Source: Desulfoprunum benzoelyticum (GTDB taxonomy: Bacteria; Desulfobacterota; Desulfobulbia; Desulfobulbales; Desulfocapsaceae). Taken from it: a DNA stretch of 64,000 bases. Positions 25,764 through 34,149 of the stretch are shown piece after piece. The notes under the pieces were generated by a model, which ran no database searches, was not told the DNA's origin, and saw only the letters and a program-made list of their open reading frames with translations. The stretch lies in the NCBI RefSeq assembly GCF_014201505.1, contig NZ_JACHEO010000019.1:1-64000 (forward strand), in the 5' to 3' direction. Every line of letters begins with the position of its first letter. Within the stretch, counting starts at the first letter, position 1. Made by a program: the position numbers and the translations under genes.

Positions 25764-28301
25764 ATGCACATCGACAGAAGAGAATTTTTACGAGGGGCTG
25801 CGGGGACAGGTTGTGTCCTGGCCCTGGAGTTGAGTTTCTTTCGCTTCATCGGTGGGGGGGAAGTCTATGCCGCCGAGGTCGAGCGTCTGGTGCGTTCCAC
25901 CTGTTCGCCGAACTGCACCGGGGCCTGCGGCTTCAAGGCCCGGGTCACGAACGGCCGGATCAGCACCCTGATCCAGGCCGCCGATTATCCCGAAGATTCC
26001 TACAACCCGCGCGGCTGTCTGCGCGGTCTGTCGATGACCGACCTGATATATGGCCGGGACCGGCTCAAGTATCCGTTGATCCGCACCGGCGAGCGCGGCA
26101 GCGGCGAGTTCCGGCGGGCTTCCTGGGACGAGGCCCTCGACTACGCGGCCGGCAGATTGAAAGAGATTACCGGAAAATATGGCCCGGAGGCGATCGGCGC
26201 CACCATCCAGGTTCCCGGCACCGGTTATGTCCAGAAGGGGGCGCTGGTGGCCCTGGCCGGCCTGGCCCGCTGGACCATGCACCACGGCTACGACCAGAAC
26301 GGCGATCTGCCGATGTTCTGGCCGATGACCTTCGGGGTCCAGAGCGAGGAACTGGAGTCGCTGGAATGGATCAACGCCCGCACCACGATGATCTTCGGCT
26401 CCAACGTCATCCAGACCCGGCTGCCCGATGCCCATCACCTGCTCGAGGCCAAGCGCCGGGGCCGGGTGGTGGTCGTCGATCCCGATTTCTGCAGCACCGC
26501 CGCCAAGGCCGACGAATGGCTGCCGATCAAGGCCGACACCGACGCCGCCCTGGCGCTCGGCATGGCACGAATCATCATCGAGCGCAAACTCTACGATGCG
26601 GAATTTCTCCGCGACTTCACCGACTTTCCCATCCTGGTCCGCCAGGACAACGGCAAGCGGCTGCTGGCCGGCGAGGTCGCTGACCTGGCAATGGAGGCTT
26701 CAACCAGGAACGTTCCCGAATACCGCCGGCTCTTCGTGATCAGCAGCGGCGGCGTTCTGCGCATCCTTGATCCCGAGAACCTGGCGGCGACCGGGGCCGA
26801 GCTCGAGGGTGAGTTTGAGGTGAGACTGGCAGACGGCAGCTCCGTCAAGGTTCATACGGTTCTCACCGCCCTCAAAAAAGTGCTGGCCGACTACGATCTC
26901 GACACGGTGGCGACGATCACCGGACTGGAGGCCGGGCAGATCGAACGGGTCGCCGTCGACGCCGCGACCAACACCCCGATCCATATCATCTACGGGGCCA
27001 GTAACTACCAGTGGTACAACGGCGATCTCAAGGGCCGGGCCCTTTCCTTACTGCCGGTGCTGACCGGCAGCATCGGCAAGAGCGGGGCCGGGATCTCGAC
27101 CTACGCCGGCCAGTACCGTATCCGCTTCGACCTCAAGAGCTGGTGGTTCCCGGAAGGATCGCAGCTCAACTGGGTGGCCTACCTCCATTTCCTCCAGGGC
27201 AAGGGGCCGAACTATCCGCAGCACGGCATCAAGGCGATGGTCGGGGCCTGGGGCAACCCCTTCGACCAGCACAACATGAGCAATATCCTCAAGGATCGGG
27301 CGGCCTCCGGCGAGCTGGAGTTCATCATGACGACCGATTTCCAGATGACCACCAGCTGCCTGTGGTCCGATGTGGTCTTCCCCGCCCCGTCGTGGTACGA
27401 AAAACACGATCTCACCGCCACCATCCTCCACCCCTACCTGCAGCTGCAGCAGCCGGCGATCAAACCGCTGTTCGAGAGCCGGTCGGAACTGTGGATCTTC
27501 CGTGAACTGGCCAAACGCCTCAATCCGGAGTTTGAACAGCACTTCTTTCCGGAACTCGACGACAACGAGGCGGCGCTCGAGGTCATCGAGATGCTGCTGG
27601 CGAACGGCGGCATGGAAACCGCAGGCATAACCCTGGCGATGCTCCAGAAGGGACCGGTGCGGCTGCATTCGCCGGCCCCGGGCGACCGTCAGGTGCCGTT
27701 CTACGAACAGGTTGCCCACCGCAAACCCTTTCCGCCGTTGAGTTATCCGGCCCCGATCAAGGCCACCGGCCAGTTTCTGCGCAGCGGCCGGATCGAGTTC
27801 TACAAGGATGAGGACCTGTTCATCACCGAGGGCGAGCAGTTGCCGGTGCACAAGGAAACCTATGCCGACACCGAATACAAGGTCAACCCGCAGAACCGTG
27901 GCAGATACACCCTGCGCTTCGTTACCAAGAACTCCCTGTACCGGGTTCATTCCACCCACTCCAACAACAGCATCCTCCTCGAGCTGCAGGACAACAAGGC
28001 CAAGGTCTTTCTCAACCCCGCCGAGGCCGCGGCCCGCGGCATCGTCAGCGGCGACCTGGTGCAGATCCACAACGATCGCGGCAGGACCAGGGCCTATGCC
28101 GTCCTCGATCCCGGCTGCAGCGCCGGCACGGCGATCTTCGAGGAGGGCTGGTGGTCCCGCTATCTGGGCGGGGAAGGGTACAATTCACTGACCTTCCCGT
28201 GGATCAAGCCGCTGCATGAAATCTATTTCGTCCCCGGCATGTGGTCACCGACCACGGTATGGAACGAGTGCCTGGTGGACGTGAGGAGGATGAGCGCATG
28301 A
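25764..28301 (+). CDS. Tat-exported NarG-like molybdopterin oxidoreductase catalytic subunit
   Basis: 845 aa. The Tat signal has DRREFLRG followed by a hydrophobic stretch. The FS0 cluster motif CSPNCTGACGFKARVTNG resembles NarG (NCTGSC) but with Cys in place of the NarG His. YDQNGDLP aligns with the NarG segment holding the Asp molybdenum ligand, and FGSNVIQTRLPDAHHLLEAK with the next conserved stretch, placing it in the type II (NarG/SerA/PcrA/DdhA) group of the DMSO reductase family. It should reduce an oxyanion, nitrate most likely, in the periplasm. ATG 25764 follows GGGAGGAAG. The next gene overlaps by 4 bp. Substrate is inference from neighbours. Confidence 0.85.
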   Translation: MHIDRREFLRGAAGTGCVLALELSFFRFIGGGEVYAAEVERLVRSTCSPNCTGACGFKARVTNGRISTLIQAADYPEDSYNPRGCLRGLSMTDLIYGRDRLKYPLIRTGERGSGEFRRASWDEALDYAAGRLKEITGKYGPEAIGATIQVPGTGYVQKGALVALAGLARWTMHHGYDQNGDLPMFWPMTFGVQSEELESLEWINARTTMIFGSNVIQTRLPDAHHLLEAKRRGRVVVVDPDFCSTAAKADEWLPIKADTDAALALGMARIIIERKLYDAEFLRDFTDFPILVRQDNGKRLLAGEVADLAMEASTRNVPEYRRLFVISSGGVLRILDPENLAATGAELEGEFEVRLADGSSVKVHTVLTALKKVLADYDLDTVATITGLEAGQIERVAVDAATNTPIHIIYGASNYQWYNGDLKGRALSLLPVLTGSIGKSGAGISTYAGQYRIRFDLKSWWFPEGSQLNWVAYLHFLQGKGPNYPQHGIKAMVGAWGNPFDQHNMSNILKDRAASGELEFIMTTDFQMTTSCLWSDVVFPAPSWYEKHDLTATILHPYLQLQQPAIKPLFESRSELWIFRELAKRLNPEFEQHFFPELDDNEAALEVIEMLLANGGMETAGITLAMLQKGPVRLHSPAPGDRQVPFYEQVAHRKPFPPLSYPAPIKATGQFLRSGRIEFYKDEDLFITEGEQLPVHKETYADTEYKVNPQNRGRYTLRFVTKNSLYRVHSTHSNNSILLELQDNKAKVFLNPAEAAARGIVSGDLVQIHNDRGRTRAYAVLDPGCSAGTAIFEEGWWSRYLGGEGYNSLTFPWIKPLHEIYFVPGMWSPTTVWNECLVDVRRMSA

Positions 28302-28972
28302 AAATGGGAATGGTCATCGATCTGGAAAAGTGTATCGGCTGCCGCTCGTGCATGGTGGCCTGCAAGCAGCACAACGCCCAGCCGCCGCAGACCTGGTGGA
28401 ACCGGGTCTTCACCCCCGGCAGCCACCGCCACCTGACGCCGCCGGCGAAGGGGGTCGAGTTTTTCCTGCCGGTGCACTGTCAGCACTGCGAGAACGCCCC
28501 CTGCGAAAAGGTCTGCCCGGTCGGGGCCACCTACCACGCCGAAGACGGGGCGGTGCTGATCGACTACGAGCGCTGCATCGGCTGCCGTTACTGCATGTCG
28601 GCCTGTCCCTACGGCGTCCGCCAGTTCAACTGGGAAGATCCGGCCAAGGCCCACCAGCGCTCGGAATACCAGGAACAGTACCATTACGGCTACCCTGAGG
28701 ACCACCGTCACGAAGGCCGCCTGGTCTACATGCCGCTGCGGCCGAAGGGTATCGTCGAAAAGTGCACCTTCTGCGCCCAGTACCGCGACAAGGGCGAACT
28801 GCCGGCCTGTGTCCGCGGTTGTCCCGGTAAGGCCCGGTTCGTCGGCGATCTCGATGATCCCGCCAGCGAAGTCAGCACGATGATGAAGGGCCGCAACGCC
28901 TTTACCCTGCTGCCGGAAAAGGGCACCAAACCAACCGTCTTCTACCTGCCGCCCAAGGCCAAGGAGGTGTGA
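28298..28972 (+). CDS. four-cluster ferredoxin subunit (DmsB/TtrB/NrfC type)
   Basis: 224 aa. Four [4Fe-4S] sites are seen: CIGCRSCMVACKQHN (11-25), CQHCENAPCEKVCPVGA, CIGCRYCMSACPYGVRQFN, and CTFCAQYRDKGELPACVRGCP. It passes electrons between the NrfD subunit and the molybdoenzyme. Its size matches PsrB/TtrB-like subunits and is much smaller than NarH (~500 aa), so a NarG-like catalytic subunit has here a PsrB-like partner. No signal peptide: it should be carried out with the Tat-exported subunit. ATG overlaps the upstream stop by 4 bp. Confidence 0.9.
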   Translation: MKMGMVIDLEKCIGCRSCMVACKQHNAQPPQTWWNRVFTPGSHRHLTPPAKGVEFFLPVHCQHCENAPCEKVCPVGATYHAEDGAVLIDYERCIGCRYCMSACPYGVRQFNWEDPAKAHQRSEYQEQYHYGYPEDHRHEGRLVYMPLRPKGIVEKCTFCAQYRDKGELPACVRGCPGKARFVGDLDDPASEVSTMMKGRNAFTLLPEKGTKPTVFYLPPKAKEV

Positions 28973-28974
28973 CC

Positions 28975-30204
28975 ATGTCTGTGAAAATGCGAATTGGCCT
29001 GCTGTTCAGCGGCGCCCTCTTTCTCGTCGCCATCGCGGCCTGGATCTATCAGCTGCAGGAGGGCCTGATCCTCACCAACCTGCAGAACTCCTACAGCTGG
29101 GGGCTGTATATTTCCGGCCTGGCCTTCTTTGTCGGCAATGCCGCCGGCGGCCTGGTCCTGACCTCGTCGATCTACCTGTTCGGGGTGAAGAAGCTCAAGC
29201 CGCTGGCCAAGCTTGGCGCCCTGACCGCCTTCGCCAATGTCACCGCGGCGATGCTGATCGTCCTGCCGGACATCGGCAAGCCGATCCGGCTGTACAATAT
29301 GCTTCTCCATCCCAACTGGATGTCGCCGCTAGTCTGGGACGTCATCGTCCTCAACCTCTATGCTCTGGCCTCGGCACTCTACCTCTATATCCTGTTGCTG
29401 CCGGAACTGACCGGTCGGCTGGCCTGGCTGGCGATCAAGGTCGACGACCCCCAGGCTTTCTCCGAACGCTGGGCCAAACGGTTCGCGCCGGTGGCCCTGG
29501 TGTTCGCCATCGGCATCCATGTCGTCACTTCCTGGATCTTCTCCACCCAGGGCGCCAGAGACTGGTGGTTTTCGCCGGTGATGGCCCCGGACTTCGTCTC
29601 GGTCGCCATCGCGGTCGGCACGACCGTCGTCCTGCTGGCCGCGGCCCTGGCCTACGGCACCGGCGACAGCTACCAGGAGGCCTATCGCACCCTCGGCCTG
29701 ATCATCTTCATGGCGACCTGCGTCCATATCTTCCTGATGGCCAACGACCTGGTCATCCATGCCTGGTACGGCAATACCGAGGCCCATCGGATCATGGAGA
29801 TCGCCTGGGGCAATTTCGGTCTCGCCCATCTCTTCGAGGTCGCCGCCCCCCTGTTTGGCGCCTGGTTGCTGATGCGGCCGCAGGTCCTGAGTTCGCTGCC
29901 GCGACTGCTGCTGAGTTCGGGTCTGCTGATCGCGGGTGTATTCGTGCATCGGTTCCTGATCATGCCGGCAGCCTACAACAATATCCCGATGACGATGACC
30001 CCGTTCGGCCTGCCGGACAGCCACTGGTCTCTGCCCATTGCCTCCGGCCGGTTCCTGCCGGGAATGAGCACCTTCATCGATCAGTATGGATACTTTCCCT
30101 CGCTGGTTGAAATCGTCATCCTCCTCGGCATCATGGCCTATGCGGTCTTCCTGATCCTGCTGGCGATCGCCCGGCTGCCGATTCTCTCCAAGGAGCGGAT
30201 ATGA
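28975..30204 (+). CDS. nrfD: NrfD/PsrC-family quinol-oxidising membrane subunit
   Basis: 409 aa with about ten membrane helices, for example GALFLVAIAAWIYQLQEG, WGLYISGLAFFVGNAAGGLV, IVLNLYALASALYLYILLLPE, LGLIIFMATCVHIFLMANDLV and LVEIVILLGIMAYAVFLILL. Typical of NrfD proteins that exchange electrons with quinone without haem. It should anchor the molybdoenzyme and ferredoxin subunits and feed quinol electrons to them. ATG 28975 has AGGAGGT upstream; the in-frame GTG at 28969 is rejected. The stop overlaps the chaperone gene by 4 bp. Confidence 0.9.
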   Translation: MSVKMRIGLLFSGALFLVAIAAWIYQLQEGLILTNLQNSYSWGLYISGLAFFVGNAAGGLVLTSSIYLFGVKKLKPLAKLGALTAFANVTAAMLIVLPDIGKPIRLYNMLLHPNWMSPLVWDVIVLNLYALASALYLYILLLPELTGRLAWLAIKVDDPQAFSERWAKRFAPVALVFAIGIHVVTSWIFSTQGARDWWFSPVMAPDFVSVAIAVGTTVVLLAAALAYGTGDSYQEAYRTLGLIIFMATCVHIFLMANDLVIHAWYGNTEAHRIMEIAWGNFGLAHLFEVAAPLFGAWLLMRPQVLSSLPRLLLSSGLLIAGVFVHRFLIMPAAYNNIPMTMTPFGLPDSHWSLPIASGRFLPGMSTFIDQYGYFPSLVEIVILLGIMAYAVFLILLAIARLPILSKERI

Positions 30205-30770
30205 GAGCCAACCCGTCAACGATTGCCGCCGATCTCCGCTGCCTGTCGCTGCTGTTCAGCTACCCCGACGCCGGCTGGGCATTGCAGCCGGCGCCGGCGG
30301 CCAGCGGCGTCCGGGCCGCGGCGCTGCTGGCCCGGATGCGCGCCGTCGATTCGATCGTCCTGCAGAGCGAATATGTTCGTCTCTATATCAACGCCATGCC
30401 GACTCTGCCCTGCCCACCTTATGGCTCGGTGCACCTCGAGGGCTCGGTCATGGGCCGGACGACGGTGGAAGTCGCCGCCTGTTATCGCAAGTACGGTCTG
30501 GTCTGCGAGGAGGCGGCCGATCATATCGCCGTCGAGTGTGAATTTCTCGCCCTGCTCCACCGCTGCGCCGACCGTGATGCCGAGACCGCAGCGGACTGCC
30601 GCCTCCTCGCTGATCACCTGCAGAGCTGGGCCGACACCTTCTTCGACCTCGTCGACCGCCATGATACCCTCGGCATCTACCGTGAAGCCGCCGCCTTCGG
30701 CCGATCCGTCGTCGCCGCCGCCGGCGGTGGGGCGGACCGATTCGAGACGGCGGACCCTTCCCTGCAATGA
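30201..30770 (+). CDS. TorD/NarJ-family molybdoenzyme maturation chaperone
   Basis: 189 aa, all-helical. Seen: ADLRCLSLLFSYPDAGW at the N-terminus, LQSEYVRLYINAMPTLPCPPYGSVH with the family's E-x-x-R-L-F/Y and P-x-x-P-Y-G/E-S signature, and FLALLHRC. Such proteins bind the Tat signal and apo-enzyme until the molybdenum cofactor is inserted. Position as last gene of the molybdoenzyme operon, overlapping nrfD by ATGA, supports service to that enzyme. Confidence 0.88.
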   Translation: MRANPSTIAADLRCLSLLFSYPDAGWALQPAPAASGVRAAALLARMRAVDSIVLQSEYVRLYINAMPTLPCPPYGSVHLEGSVMGRTTVEVAACYRKYGLVCEEAADHIAVECEFLALLHRCADRDAETAADCRLLADHLQSWADTFFDLVDRHDTLGIYREAAAFGRSVVAAAGGGADRFETADPSLQ

Positions 30771-30924
30771 CGGTGATATCGGCATTGATCTCCTCCATCG
30801 CCGCTTTGATCCCCGGCGGCGGTTCCCCTCAGGGCGGTCCACTGTTGCAAGCGGCAGCACGGCTGCCCGGCCTCCACGGGGTTGTTCCCTTCCGAATACC
30901 ATCCGCCCGGAACGCAGGTCGATG

Positions 30925-30963
30925 AGTTTTATGGATTGACTTGTGGCGCCTCTTTTTTATACA
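30925..30963 (+). promoter_or_regulatory. promoter and shared upstream element of nrfHA
   Basis: AGTTTTATGGATTGACTT (30925-30942) differs by one base from 25575-25592. It contains TTGACT (30936-30941) as -35; after 16 nt TATACA (30958-30963) is the -10. The right half of an FNR/HcpR-like palindrome is not preserved here (TTGAC-TTGT-GGCGC). Confidence 0.6.
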
Positions 30964-30976
30964 CTGGAGGCGGAAC

Positions 30977-31096
30977 ATGAATGGCTCATTTGTCGTGCAC
31001 TCTTCTGAAATCGAAGAAAGAAAGGGATTGCCTTTGTCGGGCGGGATGAGTGCGGAACCATCTTTGAAAGGAGGGAGGGATGCGTCTGAGAAATGA
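30977..31096 (+). CDS. possible 39-codon leader ORF overlapping nrfH
   Basis: ATG at 30977 follows GGAGG at a 6-nt spacing, and the frame runs 39 codons to a TGA at 31094, 14 codons... that is 17 bases into nrfH. The peptide begins MNGSFVVHSSEIEERK and ends RDASEK. No known family. The good ribosome binding site and the overlap with the nrfH start suggest a leader that couples or tunes nrfH translation, but it may be chance. Confidence 0.35.
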   Translation: MNGSFVVHSSEIEERKGLPLSGGMSAEPSLKGGRDASEK

Positions 31097-31556
31097 TGAT
31101 CCGGGTCGAGGGGGGAAGAGGTCAATCGTGCTCCCGGTTCTCGCCGGGGTCGTGCTGACCGTCGGGGCGGCCATTGGTATGACCACGACCGACCAGGCAA
31201 TGTTTTGCGGCAGTTGCCACTCTATGGATGAAGCCGAACTGACGCACAAGCAGTCGGTTCATGCGGCGCTGGCGTGCAACGAGTGCCATGCGCCGCACAA
31301 CCTGATGGCCAAGCTGCCGTTCAAGGCCAAGGAAGGGGCGCGTGATGCCTTCGCCACGGTCACCAGCTCCATTCCCGATCTCATCCATCCGGGGAAGGAG
31401 ACATTGGGGGTGGTCCAGGCCAACTGCCAGCGCTGCCACAGCGCCACGACCGCCACGGTCGTGATGCAGAGCAAGCAGTACTGCACCGATTGCCACCGTC
31501 ATGTCCCCCATTCCCCCAAACTGCCCATTGCCATGAGGAGTGCCGCCGATGCGTAA
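31080..31556 (+). CDS. nrfH: NrfH tetrahaem cytochrome c quinol dehydrogenase
   Basis: 158 aa NapC/NirT-family protein. One N-terminal membrane anchor (IVLPVLAGVVLTVGAAIGM) is followed by four CxxCH haem sites: CGSCH, CNECH, CQRCH and CTDCH, the number in NrfH. It takes electrons from menaquinol and hands them to NrfA on the periplasmic side. AAAGGAGGGAGGG directly precedes the ATG at 31080. It overlaps nrfA by 8 bp. Confidence 0.93.
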   Translation: MRLRNDDPGRGGKRSIVLPVLAGVVLTVGAAIGMTTTDQAMFCGSCHSMDEAELTHKQSVHAALACNECHAPHNLMAKLPFKAKEGARDAFATVTSSIPDLIHPGKETLGVVQANCQRCHSATTATVVMQSKQYCTDCHRHVPHSPKLPIAMRSAADA

Positions 31557-33120
31557 CCAACGAACTATGACCGCGATTGTGACGATGAGTCTTGCCCTTG
31601 TCCTTGCCCTGGCCGGCTGTTCCAGTGAACCGGCGGAGCCGCAGACCCCGCAGTTCAAGACCAAGCTGGCCACCGACGAGATCCGCAACTCCGCCTTCAA
31701 GGCCGAGTTCCCGCTGCACTACGAGACGTACGAGCGTAACAACGAATCGGAGATCATGACCGAGTATGGCGGTTCCGTGCCTTACAACAAGCATGACAAT
31801 GTCAATCCGCTGCCGGAAGGATACAAACATGCCCAGCCCTACCTGAAGAATCTCTGGCTCGGCTACCCGTTCAGCTACGAGTATCGGGCGGCACGCGGTC
31901 ACACCCACGCGATGAAGGATATCCTCAACATCGACCGGCTCAACCGTTATGGCGAGAAGGCCGGGCTGCCGGCGACCTGCTGGAACTGCAAGACGGCGAA
32001 GATGAACGTGTGGCTCAAGGCCGAAGGCGATGGCTTCTGGGCCAAGGACTTCAACCAGTTTCGCGATCAGGTCGACCTGGCCGATGATACGATCGGCTGT
32101 GCCAACTGCCATGATCCGTCGAACATGGAGCTGCGCCTCTACTCGGTGCCGCTGCAGGATTACCTGAAGGCCTCCGGCAAGGACTTCAAGACCCTGCCGC
32201 GCAACGACCAGCGGGCCCTGGTCTGCGGCCAGTGCCATGTCGAGTACTATTTTCAGGACAAGAGCTTCGGCCCGGCCAAGAAGCCGGTCTTCCCCTGGAC
32301 CGAGGGCATGGACCCGGAGCAGGTCTACACCTACTACAAGACCAAGGGCGACACGACGATTCCCGGTTTCGAGGGCAATTTCGTCGATTGGGTCCATCCG
32401 GTGTCGCAGACCCCGATGCTCAAGGCCCAGCATCCCGAATACGAGACGTGGCAGAACGGCATCCATGGTGCCGCCGGCGTCACCTGCGCCGACTGCCACA
32501 TGAGTTACACCCGACTGGACGGCAAGAAAAAGATGTCCAACCATCATTGGACCTCGCCGCTGAAGGACCCGGAGCTGAGGGCCTGCCGGCAGTGTCACAC
32601 CGACAAGTCGCCTGACTATCTGCGGGAGCGGGTGCTGTTCACCCAGGACAAGGTGTGGGAGCAGCTGCTGATCGCCCAGGAGATCTCGGTCAAGGCCCAC
32701 GAGGCGATCCGGCTGGCCGCCGAGTTTGCCGGGGATAAACCGGCCAATTACGACCAGCTGATGATCGACGCCCGGGAGATGTGCCGCAAGGGCCAGTTTT
32801 TCTGGGATCTGATCTCGGCTGAGAACTCCGTCGGCTTCCACAACCCGACCAAGGCCCTCAACACCCTGGCCCAGTCCCAGCGTTACAGCCAGCAGGCGGT
32901 CGACATTGCCGTCGAGGCGGCAGCGTTCACCACCGGTCAGGCCCTGGCCGGCGACATCAAGAAGATTGTGCCGCCGATCATGAAGCACAGCCGCGAGCTG
33001 CAGATGGACCCAGCGCATCTGGCCAGCCATCCCTGGTTCAAGTACCTGCCGCTGCTGCCCAAGGCCGAGAAGGTGTGGGATGAGAACCGGCGCCTGGTGC
33101 CGGCGGCCGCATCCAACTGA
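31549..33120 (+). CDS. nrfA: NrfA ammonia-forming cytochrome c nitrite reductase, lipoprotein form
   Basis: 523 aa. Reduces nitrite to ammonium with six electrons; also reduces NO. The active-site haem motif CWNCK is present, with four further sites CANCH, CGQCH, CADCH and CRQCH, giving five haems. FCGQCHVEYYF-like segment VCGQCHVEYYF and GIHGAAGVTCADCHM hold the Ca and substrate-site residues. The signal peptide ends LALVLALAGCSS, a lipobox, so the mature protein is probably lipid-anchored. ATG 31549 follows GAGGAG; the upstream in-frame GTG at 31540 is rejected. Confidence 0.95.
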   Translation: MRNQRTMTAIVTMSLALVLALAGCSSEPAEPQTPQFKTKLATDEIRNSAFKAEFPLHYETYERNNESEIMTEYGGSVPYNKHDNVNPLPEGYKHAQPYLKNLWLGYPFSYEYRAARGHTHAMKDILNIDRLNRYGEKAGLPATCWNCKTAKMNVWLKAEGDGFWAKDFNQFRDQVDLADDTIGCANCHDPSNMELRLYSVPLQDYLKASGKDFKTLPRNDQRALVCGQCHVEYYFQDKSFGPAKKPVFPWTEGMDPEQVYTYYKTKGDTTIPGFEGNFVDWVHPVSQTPMLKAQHPEYETWQNGIHGAAGVTCADCHMSYTRLDGKKKMSNHHWTSPLKDPELRACRQCHTDKSPDYLRERVLFTQDKVWEQLLIAQEISVKAHEAIRLAAEFAGDKPANYDQLMIDAREMCRKGQFFWDLISAENSVGFHNPTKALNTLAQSQRYSQQAVDIAVEAAAFTTGQALAGDIKKIVPPIMKHSRELQMDPAHLASHPWFKYLPLLPKAEKVWDENRRLVPAAASN

Positions 33121-33142
33121 CGGCAGTCATTGCCGGGCCTCT

Positions 33143-33172
33143 ACCGGAGTCCTGTTCTGACAGGACTCCGGT
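33143..33172 (+). terminator. perfect 13-bp hairpin after nrfA
   Basis: 33143-33155 pairs perfectly with 33160-33172 around a TCTG loop, 23 bp after the nrfA stop. No T tract follows, so it may stabilise the 3' end or be a Rho-assisted terminator rather than a classic intrinsic one. Confidence 0.55.
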
Positions 33173-33314
33173 GCAGCAGTATCAGCCACACTCCAGGAAG
33201 GCGGAATGAAGGGAACTTGCTGTCCGCCTGTCTTTTCGCAGCGGGGCGCCGTGATGGCGGTTGCCCCGCTTGTCGCTGTTTGCCGGGGTTGCGGCGGGGA
33301 AGTCAAGGAGAGTG

Positions 33315-34043
33315 ATGAAGGTTCACGTCGTACAGCATGTCCCATTTGAGGGGCTCGGCAGTATCGAACGGTGGCTGGCTGATCGCCGGGCCGAGGTCTC
33401 CCATACCAGATTCTATGCGTCGCCGGTCCTGCCTGAGATCGCCGGCATCGATCTGGTGATCGTCCTCGGCGGGCCGATGGGGGTTGATGACGAGGGGAGC
33501 TGCCCCTGGCTGGCGGCGGAGAAACGGTTTGTCGGCGACTGTATTGATCGCGGACTGGCGGTTCTCGGCATCTGCCTCGGGGCCCAGATCATCGCCGCGG
33601 TCCTCGGGGCCCGGGTGTATGCCAACCCGGTAAGGGAAATAGGCTGGTGGCCGCTGCACCTGCTGCCCGCCGCTGCCGACAGCCCGCTTTTTCGGGACTT
33701 TCCCGCTGAGGTCGAGGTCTTCCACTGGCATGGCGACACCTTCGAGCTGCCGCCGGGGGCCGACCATATCGCCCGCAGCGCCGCCTGCGCCCATCAGGCC
33801 TTTGTCTACCGGGAGCGGGTCGTCGGTCTGCAGTTCCATCTCGAGACGACCGGCGACAGCGCCCGGCAGTTGATCTCGAGGTGCGGCGGCGAGATCGTGC
33901 CGGGACCGTGTATCCAGAGCGCCGCGGCCATGACCGCCGATCCCTGGCGCTTCGCCCGGATCAACGGCCTCATGTATGGCCTCCTCGACAATATCGCCTC
34001 TGGGATAGGGGCAAGAACCGAATCCGATCTTCCGGTGCGCTAG
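33315..34043 (+). CDS. class I glutamine amidotransferase-like protein
   Basis: 242 aa. The class I triad is visible: nucleophile Cys in LGICLGAQIIAA, His in GLQFHLETT, and a Glu two residues after it. LVIVLGGPMGVDDE and FHWHGDTFELPPGADHIA match the stand-alone GMP-synthase-like amidotransferases (YfeJ type). The synthetase partner and substrate are unknown. ATG 33315 follows AAGGAGAG. It lies alone between nrfA and hcp on the same strand; link to nitrogen metabolism is possible but unproven. Confidence 0.85.
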   Translation: MKVHVVQHVPFEGLGSIERWLADRRAEVSHTRFYASPVLPEIAGIDLVIVLGGPMGVDDEGSCPWLAAEKRFVGDCIDRGLAVLGICLGAQIIAAVLGARVYANPVREIGWWPLHLLPAAADSPLFRDFPAEVEVFHWHGDTFELPPGADHIARSAACAHQAFVYRERVVGLQFHLETTGDSARQLISRCGGEIVPGPCIQSAAAMTADPWRFARINGLMYGLLDNIASGIGARTESDLPVR

Positions 34044-34149
34044 GCCCCGGACAACCATTCCAGTGGCCCTGCCGTCAGTCATTGCAGGCGGCGGGATGGC
34101 TGGGGAATGAAGACATTCAAACACGTAAATGAACCAAGGGAGGTGTCCG

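Noticed and set aside
31381..33030. 549-codon minus-strand open frame
   Set aside because: Antisense of nrfA with its five haem motifs.
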